From NCBI RefSeq assembly GCF_003201655.1, contig NZ_QJJU01000003.1:1-64000 (forward strand): a DNA stretch of 64,000 bases, in the 5' to 3' direction. The translations under genes and the position numbers were made by a program. The stretch comes from Mycolicibacterium moriokaense (GTDB lineage: Bacteria; Actinomycetota; Actinomycetes; Mycobacteriales; Mycobacteriaceae). Shown here in pieces: positions 30,529-38,204 of this stretch. Within the stretch, counting starts at the first letter, position 1. Each line of letters opens with the position of its first letter. The notes beneath the pieces were generated by a model. It searched no databases. It was not told the origin of the DNA and saw nothing but the letters and a program-made list of their open reading frames with translations.

Positions 30529-31743
30529 TCAGCGGATGTTCAGTTGTAGTCGTTCGAGTCGGCGGACCAGGATGCTGGGCAGCCATTGGCCGACGTCGGC
30601 GGCCTCGATCCAGGTTGTCTGTTGCAGCAGCATTCGCAAGACGATCTGAGCCTCCAAGCGTGCCAGTGCGGCCCCGACGCAGAAGTGTGCGCCTTTGCCG
30701 AAGGTGACGTGCCCTTTAGCGTCGCTGCGGTCGAGCCGGAACTCGTTGGGTGTGTCGAACTGTTGGGCATCGCGGTTGGCTGCTCCCCACATCAATAGCA
30801 GGTGCGAATCGGCGGGCACGTCGATCCCGGCGAGCGTGGTGTCCTTCACGACGTGGCGGTAGTGACCGCGAAACGGCGACTCGTAGCGCAACGTCTCCTC
30901 GATGAACGCACCCAGCAGTTCGGGATGGGCGCGGACCTGTTCTTGGATGTCGCTGTGGCTCACCAGAATCCATGCGGCGCTGCCCAGCAAGGAGGCAGTG
31001 GATTCACCAGCGGCGCTGAACAATGTGAGCATGATCGCGAGCGCCGGGAGCTGCTCCAACTCGCCAGAGGCGTAGCGGGCGGCGAGGTCGCCGATGAGTC
31101 CCGGTTGAGGGCTTTCACCGGCCTTCGCGAAGTGCTCCATGACGTACCCAGCTAGCTCCATCGCAGCGTTGCCTGCGGCTTCGAGTTGGGCCGGGTTAAC
31201 GACGCCGTCCAGCAGAGTCGTGGTGGCGTAGCCCAGTCGGATCAGCTTCTCGACGTCTTCCTCCGGAAGCCCGAGCAAGCGGGCGACCACCATCATCGGA
31301 AGCCGGTTGGCCATGGCGCTCATCCACTCGATCTGACCGTCAACCAACGCTTCGGACCACAGTTGGATCGCAGTAGCTTCGGCGAACTCTTCGATGACAC
31401 GCACTCGCTTGGCGGAGAGATGGGGCAACAGCAGCTTCCGGTGCGCGTCGTGCATCGGGTCATCGGCGGTGGCTAGCGCATTCTGCGGCCCGCCCAGCGG
31501 CCCCATGTCGAACGGGGTCACGGTCCCATCGTCGTGATACACCATTGTCGCGGTCAGGTTCGACGAGAAGTCCTCGACTCGGTTGAGGGCCTCCATGACA
31601 GCGTCCCAGCCGCACACCGCGTAGAAGACGGAGTCCCCGATGCGGTGAACGGATGCTTGGTCGCGCATCCGGTCATAGAGCGGGTAGGGGTCCTGCAAAG
31701 CGTCGGTTCCGAAGAAGTCAGTCGCGTCCTCCAAGAGGGTCAT
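30529..31743 (-). CDS. Cytochrome P450
   Basis: A 404-residue P450 starting MTLLEDATDFFGTDALQDPY; an upstream in-frame extension to 32100 is rejected because it overlaps the divergent gene and has no homology. The haem-binding loop is FGKGAHFCVGAALARLEAQ with the proximal Cys, the ExxR is EETLRYESP, and the I-helix reads AAGEST, where the usual acidic residue before Thr is Ser. Electrons would come from a ferredoxin encoded elsewhere. It is divergent from a TetR regulator across a region with a tandem 25-bp repeat. Confidence 0.92.
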   Translation of the reverse strand: MTLLEDATDFFGTDALQDPYPLYDRMRDQASVHRIGDSVFYAVCGWDAVMEALNRVEDFSSNLTATMVYHDDGTVTPFDMGPLGGPQNALATADDPMHDAHRKLLLPHLSAKRVRVIEEFAEATAIQLWSEALVDGQIEWMSAMANRLPMMVVARLLGLPEEDVEKLIRLGYATTTLLDGVVNPAQLEAAGNAAMELAGYVMEHFAKAGESPQPGLIGDLAARYASGELEQLPALAIMLTLFSAAGESTASLLGSAAWILVSHSDIQEQVRAHPELLGAFIEETLRYESPFRGHYRHVVKDTTLAGIDVPADSHLLLMWGAANRDAQQFDTPNEFRLDRSDAKGHVTFGKGAHFCVGAALARLEAQIVLRMLLQQTTWIEAADVGQWLPSILVRRLERLQLNIR

Positions 31744-31873
31744 GCGCTCAGGTTGAACGCGGCGTACTACCTGCGTCAACGGTGCACGCCGAACGTGAAA
31801 ACCCGTCTCGACAAGGTGCTGCAAGCTGCCTCTCAGGCCAAGCAGCCGACCAGCGCCTTCGTCGAGAAATTGG

Positions 31874-31923
31874 CCGTCATTTCTCTCATGGTGATAAACC
31901 GTCATTTCTCTCATGGTGATAAA
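31874..31923. repeat. Tandem 25-bp direct repeat between P450 and TetR
   Basis: Two perfect, abutting 25-bp copies (31874-31898 and 31899-31923), each containing CGTCATTTCTCTCATGG followed by TGATAAA, end 39 bases before the TetR start and lie about 130 bases upstream of the P450 start. Their position suggests operators for the TetR protein. Confidence 0.8.
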
Positions 31924-31962
31924 ACAGCCTTTATGCGTTCGCGGCGAAGAAGCAACTGACCG

Positions 31963-32547
31963 ATGGCGACTGACGACTGGCTGGTTGGGCGGGATCGCCA
32001 TAGCGAGGCCGCCGAGCGAATCTACGCCGCTGCCGCCGACCTGATGTCGCGTCAGGGCTACGACGCATTCAATATCGATACCCTCGCTGCCGCCGTTCAC
32101 TGTTCACCGGCGACCATCTACCGCCATACCGGAGGCAAGACTGCAATCCGCGACGCCGTGCTGGGCCTGCAAACGGAACGCATCCTCGAGTCGGTTCGCG
32201 AAGCCATCGCTGGGCTGACCGGACCTGAGCGCGTCGTCACCGCCACTACGGTCGCCTTGGAGCGCCTGCGAGCCGATCCGCTCGCACAGATCATGCGCTC
32301 GATGGCGACACTCCCCGGCGATGAATGGCTCAGCGACTCACCCATGGTCACTCGCTTCGCCAACGAAATGGTTGGGCTAAGCACGCCCGATCCCCTTGCC
32401 GCACAATGGTTGATCCGCGCGTTCCTAGCCCTGTGGTACTGGCCCCTCAACGACGCCGATGCTGAGGACCAGATGGTGCGCCGATTCCTCGGACCGCCCT
32501 ACGCAGCCGACCCCAACTCGGTCGCCCAGGCTCGCACACGTCGCTAG
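31963..32547 (+). CDS. TetR-family regulator divergent from P450
   Basis: A 194-residue protein with HTH DAFNIDTLAAAVHCSPATIYRH near residue 40 and a C-terminal ligand domain ending QARTRR. It is transcribed away from the P450 gene and presumably represses it and itself through the tandem repeat. Its 3' end overlaps the converging resolvase gene by four bases. Confidence 0.9.
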   Translation: MATDDWLVGRDRHSEAAERIYAAAADLMSRQGYDAFNIDTLAAAVHCSPATIYRHTGGKTAIRDAVLGLQTERILESVREAIAGLTGPERVVTATTVALERLRADPLAQIMRSMATLPGDEWLSDSPMVTRFANEMVGLSTPDPLAAQWLIRAFLALWYWPLNDADAEDQMVRRFLGPPYAADPNSVAQARTRR

Positions 32548-33146
32548 TCGTCGGCTTCCTCGGCTAAGACTCGGTACACGGTCGCACGCGATACACCCAA
32601 CGCGGTGGCAATCGTGTTCGCCGACTCACCACTGGCATGCATCCGCCGCGCCAGCGCCGTCTTGGAGTCGTCGAGAGCCTTGGGGCGACCGATGGATTGT
32701 CCACGCGCCCTTCGCGCGTCCCGCGCTGCTGTACGGCGTTCCCGACCGAGTTCCAGTTCCAGTTCAGCCAATGAGGCAAGGACACCGGCCACCATGCGTC
32801 CCGAGGCGTTCGAAGTGTCGATGCCTTCGCGGAGCGACCTCAGCACGATTCCACGCTCACCCAGATCACGAATGGTCGCCATTACCTCGGCGGCGTTGCG
32901 GCCCAGACGGTCAATACCAACCACCACGATGGCGTCACCCTGCCGTGCGTAGTCCAGGAGAGCAGCAAGACCCGCACGCTCTTGGCGGGTTGAAGTCCCG
33001 GACAACTTGTCGCTGTAGACGCGGGCGGGGTCAACGCCTGCTGCGGTCAGCGCATCGAGCTGTTGGTCGAGCGACTGATGCGCTGTACTAACGCGGGCAT
33101 AGCCGAGTTGGGTTCCGGTGACGGCAGGCGCGGTGTCGGTGACCAT
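32544..33146 (-). CDS. Serine resolvase/invertase
   Basis: A 200-residue small serine recombinase. The catalytic Ser lies in LGYARVSTAHQSLDQQLDAL (~residue 20), with SDKLSGTSTRQERAGLAALL and IVVVGIDRLGRNAAEV forming the rest of the active site. The C-terminal Hin-like HTH is HASGESANTIATALGVSRATVYRVL. It may resolve cointegrates or invert DNA; the upstream region carries res-like repeats. No transposase is nearby, so it is probably a remnant of, or resolution system for, the element. Confidence 0.93.
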   Translation of the reverse strand: MVTDTAPAVTGTQLGYARVSTAHQSLDQQLDALTAAGVDPARVYSDKLSGTSTRQERAGLAALLDYARQGDAIVVVGIDRLGRNAAEVMATIRDLGERGIVLRSLREGIDTSNASGRMVAGVLASLAELELELGRERRTAARDARRARGQSIGRPKALDDSKTALARRMHASGESANTIATALGVSRATVYRVLAEEADD

Positions 33147-33155
33147 GCGACCATC

Positions 33156-33285
33156 GTCTCAAAAGTCTCAGAACATTTCAATATGAGACACCAGTTTTGA
33201 GGCATCTTTTGAGACTGTGCGAGCTGGCACTTATTCGAGTGCAGTCGATCCCAGACGCACCGTCTCAAATGTTTAGTTCTGAGAC
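33156..33285. promoter_or_regulatory. Putative res site upstream of the resolvase
   Basis: GTCTCA/TGAGAC half-sites occur at 33156, 33165, 33184, 33210 and as a paired site at 33262-33267 and 33280-33285, with a near match TGAGGC at 33198. The pair at 33262-33285 and the pair at 33165-33189 each form an imperfect dyad of 24-25 bp. Several dyads in ~130 bp upstream of a resolvase gene match the three-subsite organisation of res. Confidence 0.65.
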
Positions 33286-33504
33286 GTCGGCAAATGCGCT
33301 TGCCGTGCTCGCCAGTCCGACGGGAACAGTGGACCATTCGCGCGACGTATCTGTGCGCCAGAATGTCCATCCCGAAGTGTCCCCCAATCGGAGGACCTCC
33401 CTGTCCCCTCGAAAGCAGCCTGATCAGTCGATTATCCGACGCAGCCAACACCGATAACTTCATCACCGAGACGACCCACATAGGGCTACGAAACGGAGAG
33501 ATGA

Positions 33505-33651
33505 ATGTTCACGACCAATCTGAAGAAGATCGCCGCCGCGGGCCTCATGAGCGCGGCCGCTGTCGGACTTGCTGCCGGTGTGGCTCACGCCGATGTTCAC
33601 CAACACAAAGACAACCCGACCGTTCACCAACACAAGGACAACCCGCAGTGA
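33505..33651 (+). CDS. Small secreted His-rich protein
   Basis: A 48-residue protein from ATG at 33505 with GGAGAG six bases upstream. MFTTNLKKIAAAGLMSAAAV continues into GLAAGVAHA, a clear Sec signal peptide of ~28 residues with an AHA cleavage motif. The mature peptide is only about 20 residues and consists of two copies of VHQHKDNP. His-Lys-Asp spacing hints at metal binding, but no family is recognised. It stands alone between a resolvase and a cyclase. Confidence 0.75.
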   Translation: MFTTNLKKIAAAGLMSAAAVGLAAGVAHADVHQHKDNPTVHQHKDNPQ

Positions 33652-33958
33652 CTCAGGAAGCAGGGCGATTAGCCCATAGCGGAGAGCTCGACGACAGACG
33701 TTGTCACACGGTTGCCACAAACCAGGTCTGAGTTCGCAGAGTTGACGGGGGACGGCTAGCGACGGTCGGTCCTGGTCACTCTCGGTCTGAGAGTCACTGC
33801 CGCACAGCCTAATTCAGCCCGGCGCGCGGGCCTGCGCAACGAGGCGCTTATGTCCGACTGGGGTCAATGGACGATGTCCCAGCCGAATTGTTACGCACGG
33901 ACGGGTGCGGCGTGAGCACGACGACGATGTGGCTCAGACAGTAGCGACAACACGGTCG
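33652..33958. other. Intergenic region without recognisable gene
   Basis: About 300 bases without a supported gene. CCGACTGGGGTCAATGG near 33853 resembles the first 16 bases of the attachment core but lacks the rest. Confidence 0.4.
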
Positions 33959-35296
33959 TTAGCTCTCTACGGCGAATACTCGCCACTGGCCGGGTACCCC
34001 CTTTAGCGCATGAGCTCCGCGGTCGGCGAACGAGATACCTGAGCCGGCCACTAGATCCTTGACCGTGGACGACACGAGAATCTCGCTGGGTCCGGCGAGC
34101 GCTGAGACGCGGGCACCGATATGTACCGCGATCCCACCGATGTCGACACCGCGAAGCTCAATCTCGCCGGTGTGTAGTCCCGCTCGCACCTCGATGCCCA
34201 GCGATCGCACCTCCTTGCAGATCGCTTGCGCACATCGCACGGCGCGCGCGGGCCCGTCGAAGGTCGCGAGCATGCCGTCGCCCGTCGTGTTGATTCTGCG
34301 CCCACGATGACGCTCGACCTCGTGGGCGACCAAAACGTCGTGCTGGTCCAACGTTCGCGTCCAGGCATCGTCGCCGAGCGCGGCGGCGCGCTCCGTCGAC
34401 GACACGATGTCGGTGAAGAGCACTGTCGCCAGTGCGCGATCCAGCGCAGGCACTGGACGAACGCCCGTGAGGAACTCCTCGATCTCATCGAGGATCGCAT
34501 CCTGATCCCCGAGGTGCGGGAAGTAGTCACTGCCCTGAAGTTCAACGACCTTGGCCCCAGGAATGTGTGCACCCAGGTAGCGGCTTCCTGCGGCGTGCAT
34601 GACGTCCGCCGTTCGATACACAACGAGCGTCGGCACCCGGATCGCCGACAAGAGATGACGCACATCGATCTCGAAGACCATTTTCTGGAGCGCGACGGCA
34701 GCTCCCGGACTTGCCGACAGGCGCTCCCACTTACCGTGTGCCTTGCGTCTGGCCGGGTCGTCGACCCGGTCCGGCGTCAGAGCCCAGACAGGTATCCCCC
34801 CTTCGAGTCCGCGACCCCAGTGCTCCTCGAGGTGTCCCAGTCCGTAATCCACTACCTCGTCCGGGACCCCATCGGGGTAGTCGGGCGCCCACGCCATGCG
34901 CGGATACGCGCCGTACAGGACGAGTGCCGACACCCTATCGGGGTAGGTTGCGGTGAACAGGATCGACATGGCCCCGCCTTCGGAGCCACCATAGATCGCG
35001 GCCCGCTCCGAGCCTGCAGCGTCCATCACTGCTCGCAGATCGTCCATCCGCTCCTCGAGCGTGGCCACCTCAACTCGATCGGAAAGGCCTGTGCCGCGCT
35101 TGTCGAACATGACAAGGCGACTGAAGGAGGCGAGACGTTCGAAGTATCGACGCTCGGCGGGATCCTCCCACTGCAGCTCGAGGTTCGAGACAAATGGTGG
35201 AACGTGAACGAGATCGAAGGGGCCGTCGCCGGCCACCTGGTAGGCGATATTCACGTCGCCTGACTTTGCGTACCGGGTTTCCGGAGCTTCAAACAC
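33959..35296 (-). CDS. Alpha/beta hydrolase fused to class III adenylate/guanylate cyclase
   Basis: A 445-residue protein. Residues ~1-280 form an alpha/beta hydrolase with LVMFDKRGTGLSDR and nucleophile Ser in IYGGSEGGAMSILF; the expected His near the C-terminal end of that domain lies in DYFPHLGDQ. Residues ~290-445 are a class III cyclase with metal-binding Asp in ATVLFTDIVSSTERAA and TTGDGMLATFDGPARA, and GLHTGEIE. This domain pair is common in mycobacteria, where the hydrolase is thought to be a sensor for the cyclase. It is the last gene of segment 1. Confidence 0.92.
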   Translation of the reverse strand: MFEAPETRYAKSGDVNIAYQVAGDGPFDLVHVPPFVSNLELQWEDPAERRYFERLASFSRLVMFDKRGTGLSDRVEVATLEERMDDLRAVMDAAGSERAAIYGGSEGGAMSILFTATYPDRVSALVLYGAYPRMAWAPDYPDGVPDEVVDYGLGHLEEHWGRGLEGGIPVWALTPDRVDDPARRKAHGKWERLSASPGAAVALQKMVFEIDVRHLLSAIRVPTLVVYRTADVMHAAGSRYLGAHIPGAKVVELQGSDYFPHLGDQDAILDEIEEFLTGVRPVPALDRALATVLFTDIVSSTERAAALGDDAWTRTLDQHDVLVAHEVERHRGRRINTTGDGMLATFDGPARAVRCAQAICKEVRSLGIEVRAGLHTGEIELRGVDIGGIAVHIGARVSALAGPSEILVSSTVKDLVAGSGISFADRGAHALKGVPGQWRVFAVES

Positions 35297-35610
35297 TTAA
35301 GCAGCTTAGGTCGGCGCCGGAAGTCGGCGGCTGCTTATCAGTGTCCGTCCCAACCGAAGCGGCTCATCTATCGCGGCTGCGGGCGGGTGCGGCCTAGTGG
35401 CTTTAACCCGCGAGCAGCAGTGAACCCCCGTCCTGGCGCGAGATGACCGCCGAGTTCCAACCGGGGACTGGTAGGGCCGAGCCGGCCATCAGCTAAGCGG
35501 CCCTCCGAACAACTAACCCGGGGCTTGAGGCCGGAGCCGAGCCGTGCAGCCAACGCGCACGTCTCAGCAAACACCGAGCCGGTATTAGAAACCGGTGAAC
35601 CTAGCGCGGA
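35297..35610. other. Non-coding end of segment 1
   Basis: No gene is supported. The region leads into the class 'a' attachment arm. Confidence 0.4.
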
Positions 35611-35736
35611 TGTTGTCACTTGATTGTCACAACTGGGCGCGAATTCGGAGAGCCGACATCGGACGCCTTGAGACATTTTTCGCTGATCAGCTAGCTTTGA
35701 GAAGCATTGGTGCACAGCGAAATTCAGGTGATTTCC
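35611..35736 (+). repeat. Class 'a' left arm of attachment site 2
   Basis: This ~126-bp sequence resembles 63038-63165, the left arm of site 5: both contain a TTGTCAC pair 11 bases apart at their left end (35613 and 35624 here; 63040 and a degenerate one at 63051 there), then CTTGAGAC, a GCTGAT/GCTGGT block and CTTTGA. It is probably the P' or P arm of the segment 1 integrase family. Confidence 0.7.
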
Positions 35737-35781
35737 GACTGGGGGTCAAGTGGTCGCAGGTTCAAATCCTGTCAGCCCGAC
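35737..35781 (+). repeat. Attachment core 2
   Basis: Identical over 45 bp to the 3' half of tRNA-Pro (19534-19578). It lacks the tRNA 5' half, so it is not a tRNA gene. It marks the junction of segments 1 and 2. Confidence 0.93.
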
Positions 35782-35928
35782 TTAGTGAAATGCATCTTGA
35801 CCTGCGACGATTGGTCATTCGTACCTCAAGATTGGTTCAGCTCGTACGTGCTTGGGACCACGTTTCCGTGGTATCTGACCGTCAGCACCGCACTTGTCCG
35901 ATGGTCAAGTGAGCTGAGGATTCAGGTT
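35782..35928 (+). repeat. Class 'X' right flank, copy 1
   Basis: About 147 bp beginning TTAGTGAAATGCATCTTGAC, closely similar to 52511-52653 and more distantly to 63208-63352. Common blocks are GACCTGC, CTTGGGACCA and GGTATCTG/GGTACCTG. It follows the core at sites 2, 3 and 5 only. Confidence 0.8.
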
Positions 35929-35960
35929 GGCTTACTGCCATCGAGGGGTGTTCGGCCTCG

Positions 35961-36566
35961 TCATTTCCCTGAGGCGATGGTGGCGGCATCGATGAGCGTT
36001 TCGGCGGCCGATCGCGCGTGTAGCAGGGGGGAGGTGTCGTTGAGTGAGGTCGCCAGCGCTAGGGCGCCCTCGAAGAGCACGGCGAGCTGGTTGCCGAGCC
36101 GGTAGGGATCTCGGGCGCCGGCTTCGGTCGCTGCGCGGATGATACGGGCAGTGAAGTCCCGTTTGTGCTCGTGCACGATGTCTTCGACCCCAGGCATCGC
36201 GTCCGCCGCCTCGACAGCGGCGTTGTGGAACGGGCAGCCGCGGAAACGGCTGCCCGGCGCGCTATCGAAGATGGCCAATAAGCGGCTGCGCGGCGAGGCG
36301 TCGGCGGTGTCGATGGCCTGCTCCCTGGGTGCCCCGCCGGCCTGGTGGATGCGGCGCAGGTACTCCTCCACGAGGTCGTTCTTGCTGGAAAAGTGCTGGT
36401 AGAACGTGCGTTTCGATACGTGGGCGTGTTCGGTCAGCCGCTCCACCCCGGTGGCGTGGATCCCCCCGCGGTGAAACAGGGTTGTTGCGGCGGTGAGGAT
36501 CCGCTCGCGCGCTCCTCGACCGCCGCGACTAGCCGGCCGGGCCGTGGCCGTCTGTGTTCCACTCAC
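35961..36566 (-). CDS. TetR-family regulator
   Basis: A 201-residue protein with HTH IHATGVERLTEHAHVSKRTFYQHFSS region near residue 40 and the family motif RGCPFHNAAVEAADA in the ligand domain, as in the TetR_C AcrR/NemR-like group. Upstream is a GTATACCGAG motif that may be its operator. A decayed second copy lies directly upstream at 36604-36945. It is the first gene of segment 2. Confidence 0.9.
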   Translation of the reverse strand: MSGTQTATARPASRGGRGARERILTAATTLFHRGGIHATGVERLTEHAHVSKRTFYQHFSSKNDLVEEYLRRIHQAGGAPREQAIDTADASPRSRLLAIFDSAPGSRFRGCPFHNAAVEAADAMPGVEDIVHEHKRDFTARIIRAATEAGARDPYRLGNQLAVLFEGALALATSLNDTSPLLHARSAAETLIDAATIASGK

Positions 36567-36603
36567 GGCATCAAGTATACCGAGTGTTTTACATTTCGCC
36601 CTG

Positions 36604-36945
36604 CCTCGACAGCGGCGTTACGGAATGGACGCCTGAAACGGCCGCCTCAGCTGCTATCGGGTGGGCGGCTCCGCGGCGAGGCGTCGGTGATGTCGATGGC
36701 CTGCTTGCTGGGCACCCCGCTGGCAGTGGAAGTGGCGCAGGTACTCCTCGACGAACTCATTCATCCGGAAAAGTGTAGTTAGGACGTGTATTTCGACACG
36801 TCTGCGTGTGCGGTTGGCCGATCCACTCCGGTGTGCGAGCAGATTCGGTCGTGGTGAAACAGGGGTGTCGCGGAGGTCTGTATCAGAGCGCGTGCTCAGT
36901 TCGGGCTGCGACCACCCGGCTGGGCCGGGGCCATCGTGGCCCCTC
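36604..36945 (-). pseudogene. Degenerate duplicate of the adjacent TetR gene
   Basis: On the minus strand this stretch keeps recognisable TetR pieces in order: a start region, GGGGCTG... counterparts, the helix EFVEEYLRHFHC (EYLRRIHQ in the intact gene), the AIDTADAS region and CRSG-type remnants of FHNAAVEA. Nucleotide similarity to 36170-36540 is plain (for example CTCGACAGCGGCGTT and CGGCGAGGCGTCGG in both). The frame is broken several times and the C-terminal third is missing. Confidence 0.72.
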
Positions 36946-36988
36946 TGGCTGAAAGCACACTGCTCGGTATACAAGTAGTCAAAAACGT

Positions 36989-37002
36989 TGTAGATTACTA
37001 CA
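36989..37002. promoter_or_regulatory. Inverted repeat upstream of AraC gene
   Basis: TGTAG-ATTA-CTACA is a perfect 5-bp dyad, flanked on each side by AACGTT (36985 and ~37013). It lies ~75 bases upstream of the AraC gene and may be a regulator site. Weak evidence. Confidence 0.3.
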
Positions 37003-37075
37003 TCGGCGGAGAACGTTCAGTGTACATAGCTGCGGTTGGGAGGCAGCACATGGCAGTCACCCCTACAGGTGGCCA

Positions 37076-38077
37076 ATGGATGGCGCAGCCATGACGGTGC
37101 TTCTCGATACCAGCACCCTCCCGGCGCGCGACCGGGCCGACGCCATTCGCGACGCAGTCGCGCAGACGTTCATCCATGCGGAGATCAACTTCGCCACCGA
37201 CATCGCCGCAGCGGCGGTCGGCGTGATCACCGATTTCGGGCAGCTGACCGTATTGTCGATGCGGTCCAATCATGTTTCCGCTGAGCGAACCCCGCGACTG
37301 GCACGTGACGATCTGAGGCCCAGTGCCTTTTTCGGGCTTCAGTTGGCGGGTGAAAGCCTGGTAGCTCAGGGCGGCCGCCAGGCGGTCGTACGGCCGGGCG
37401 AATTGGTTATCTTCGATTCCACGAGGCCCTCCATGCTGACGTTTCGGGACGGCATCCGTGGGGTCTTCCGGATACCGCTGGACCGGTTGGCGCTTCCCTA
37501 CGACGCGATTCGGCGGGTCTCGGCACTGACCTTGAGCCCGGGTCATCCGGTGACAGACGTAGCTGCCATCTACTTCCGCCGGCTCGCCTCGCGTCCCGAC
37601 CTGTTCGCGGTGCCCGGCGCGGAGGCGTTGAGCGAACCGAGCATCGAACTCATGCGGGCCGTCATCACCACCCGCCTCGACGCCGCCGAACTCGGCAAGG
37701 ATGCACTGAAAGCGACACTGCCGCTGCGGATCCTGGAGTACGCCCGCGCACATCTGCACGACCCGCATCTCGGCGCTGCCCAAGTCGCCGCCGCGCATCA
37801 CATTTCCGAGCGTCACCTCTACAACATTCTCGGCGCCAGCGGAATCACCCTGGCCGACTGGATCCGAAAACAGCGCCTCGAACGCTGCCGCAACGACATC
37901 GCGGCATCGGCCTTTCACGCCACCCCGATCGCATCGATCGCACGCGGATGGGGATTCACCGATCCCTCAAGCTTTACCCGCATGTTCAAAAACGCCTACG
38001 GCATGTCGCCACGCGAGTGGCGCCACCAAGCCGACACTCGGCGATCCGAGCCCACGGGCGAGTTCATCTATCGGTAG
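37076..38077 (+). CDS. AraC-family transcriptional activator (FeaR-like domain)
   Basis: A 333-residue protein (ATG at 37091 is an alternative start). The N-terminal ~200 residues match the AraC-binding-like domain of FeaR-type activators (FGLQLAGESLVAQGGRQAVV, PGELVIFDSTRPSML). The C-terminal double HTH contains LGAAQVAAAHHISERHLYNI and PIASIARGWGFTDPSSFTRM, then FKNAYGMSPREWR. It sits upstream of the reductase/hydrolase operon in the same orientation. Its last ~37 codons and downstream promoter are duplicated, inverted, at 47530-47747. Confidence 0.93.
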   Translation: MDGAAMTVLLDTSTLPARDRADAIRDAVAQTFIHAEINFATDIAAAAVGVITDFGQLTVLSMRSNHVSAERTPRLARDDLRPSAFFGLQLAGESLVAQGGRQAVVRPGELVIFDSTRPSMLTFRDGIRGVFRIPLDRLALPYDAIRRVSALTLSPGHPVTDVAAIYFRRLASRPDLFAVPGAEALSEPSIELMRAVITTRLDAAELGKDALKATLPLRILEYARAHLHDPHLGAAQVAAAHHISERHLYNILGASGITLADWIRKQRLERCRNDIAASAFHATPIASIARGWGFTDPSSFTRMFKNAYGMSPREWRHQADTRRSEPTGEFIYR

Positions 38078-38176
38078 TAGTGGTCATCGTCTGCACGACA
38101 CTGGGCAGGGGCCGCACGGTCGGTTGATGCGAGCGCCGGGAACGGTCGCATCGTCGTAGCGTCAAAAACGCCACCA
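37964..38176 (+). repeat. Inverted duplication, copy A: AraC 3' end plus promoter region
   Basis: The final AraC codons and the ~100 bases after them are repeated in opposite orientation at 47530-47747. Shared blocks after the stop include GGCAGGGGCCGCACGGTCGG (GTGCAGGGG... in copy B), CGCATCGTC and TAGCGTCAAAA. Copy A precedes the NmrA-like gene and copy B precedes the reductase fusion, so both probably act as AraC-controlled promoters. Confidence 0.8.
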
Positions 38177-38204
38177 CAAACTCCAGTGCAGAAAGCGATC
38201 AACA

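Noticed and set aside
31744..32100. An N-terminal extension of the P450 by ~119 residues
   Set aside because: It overlaps the divergent TetR gene and the tandem repeat and has no P450-like sequence.
33853..33870. A sixth attachment site (CCGACTGGGGTCAATGG)
   Set aside because: Only the first ~16 bases resemble the core; the T-arm and acceptor part are absent.
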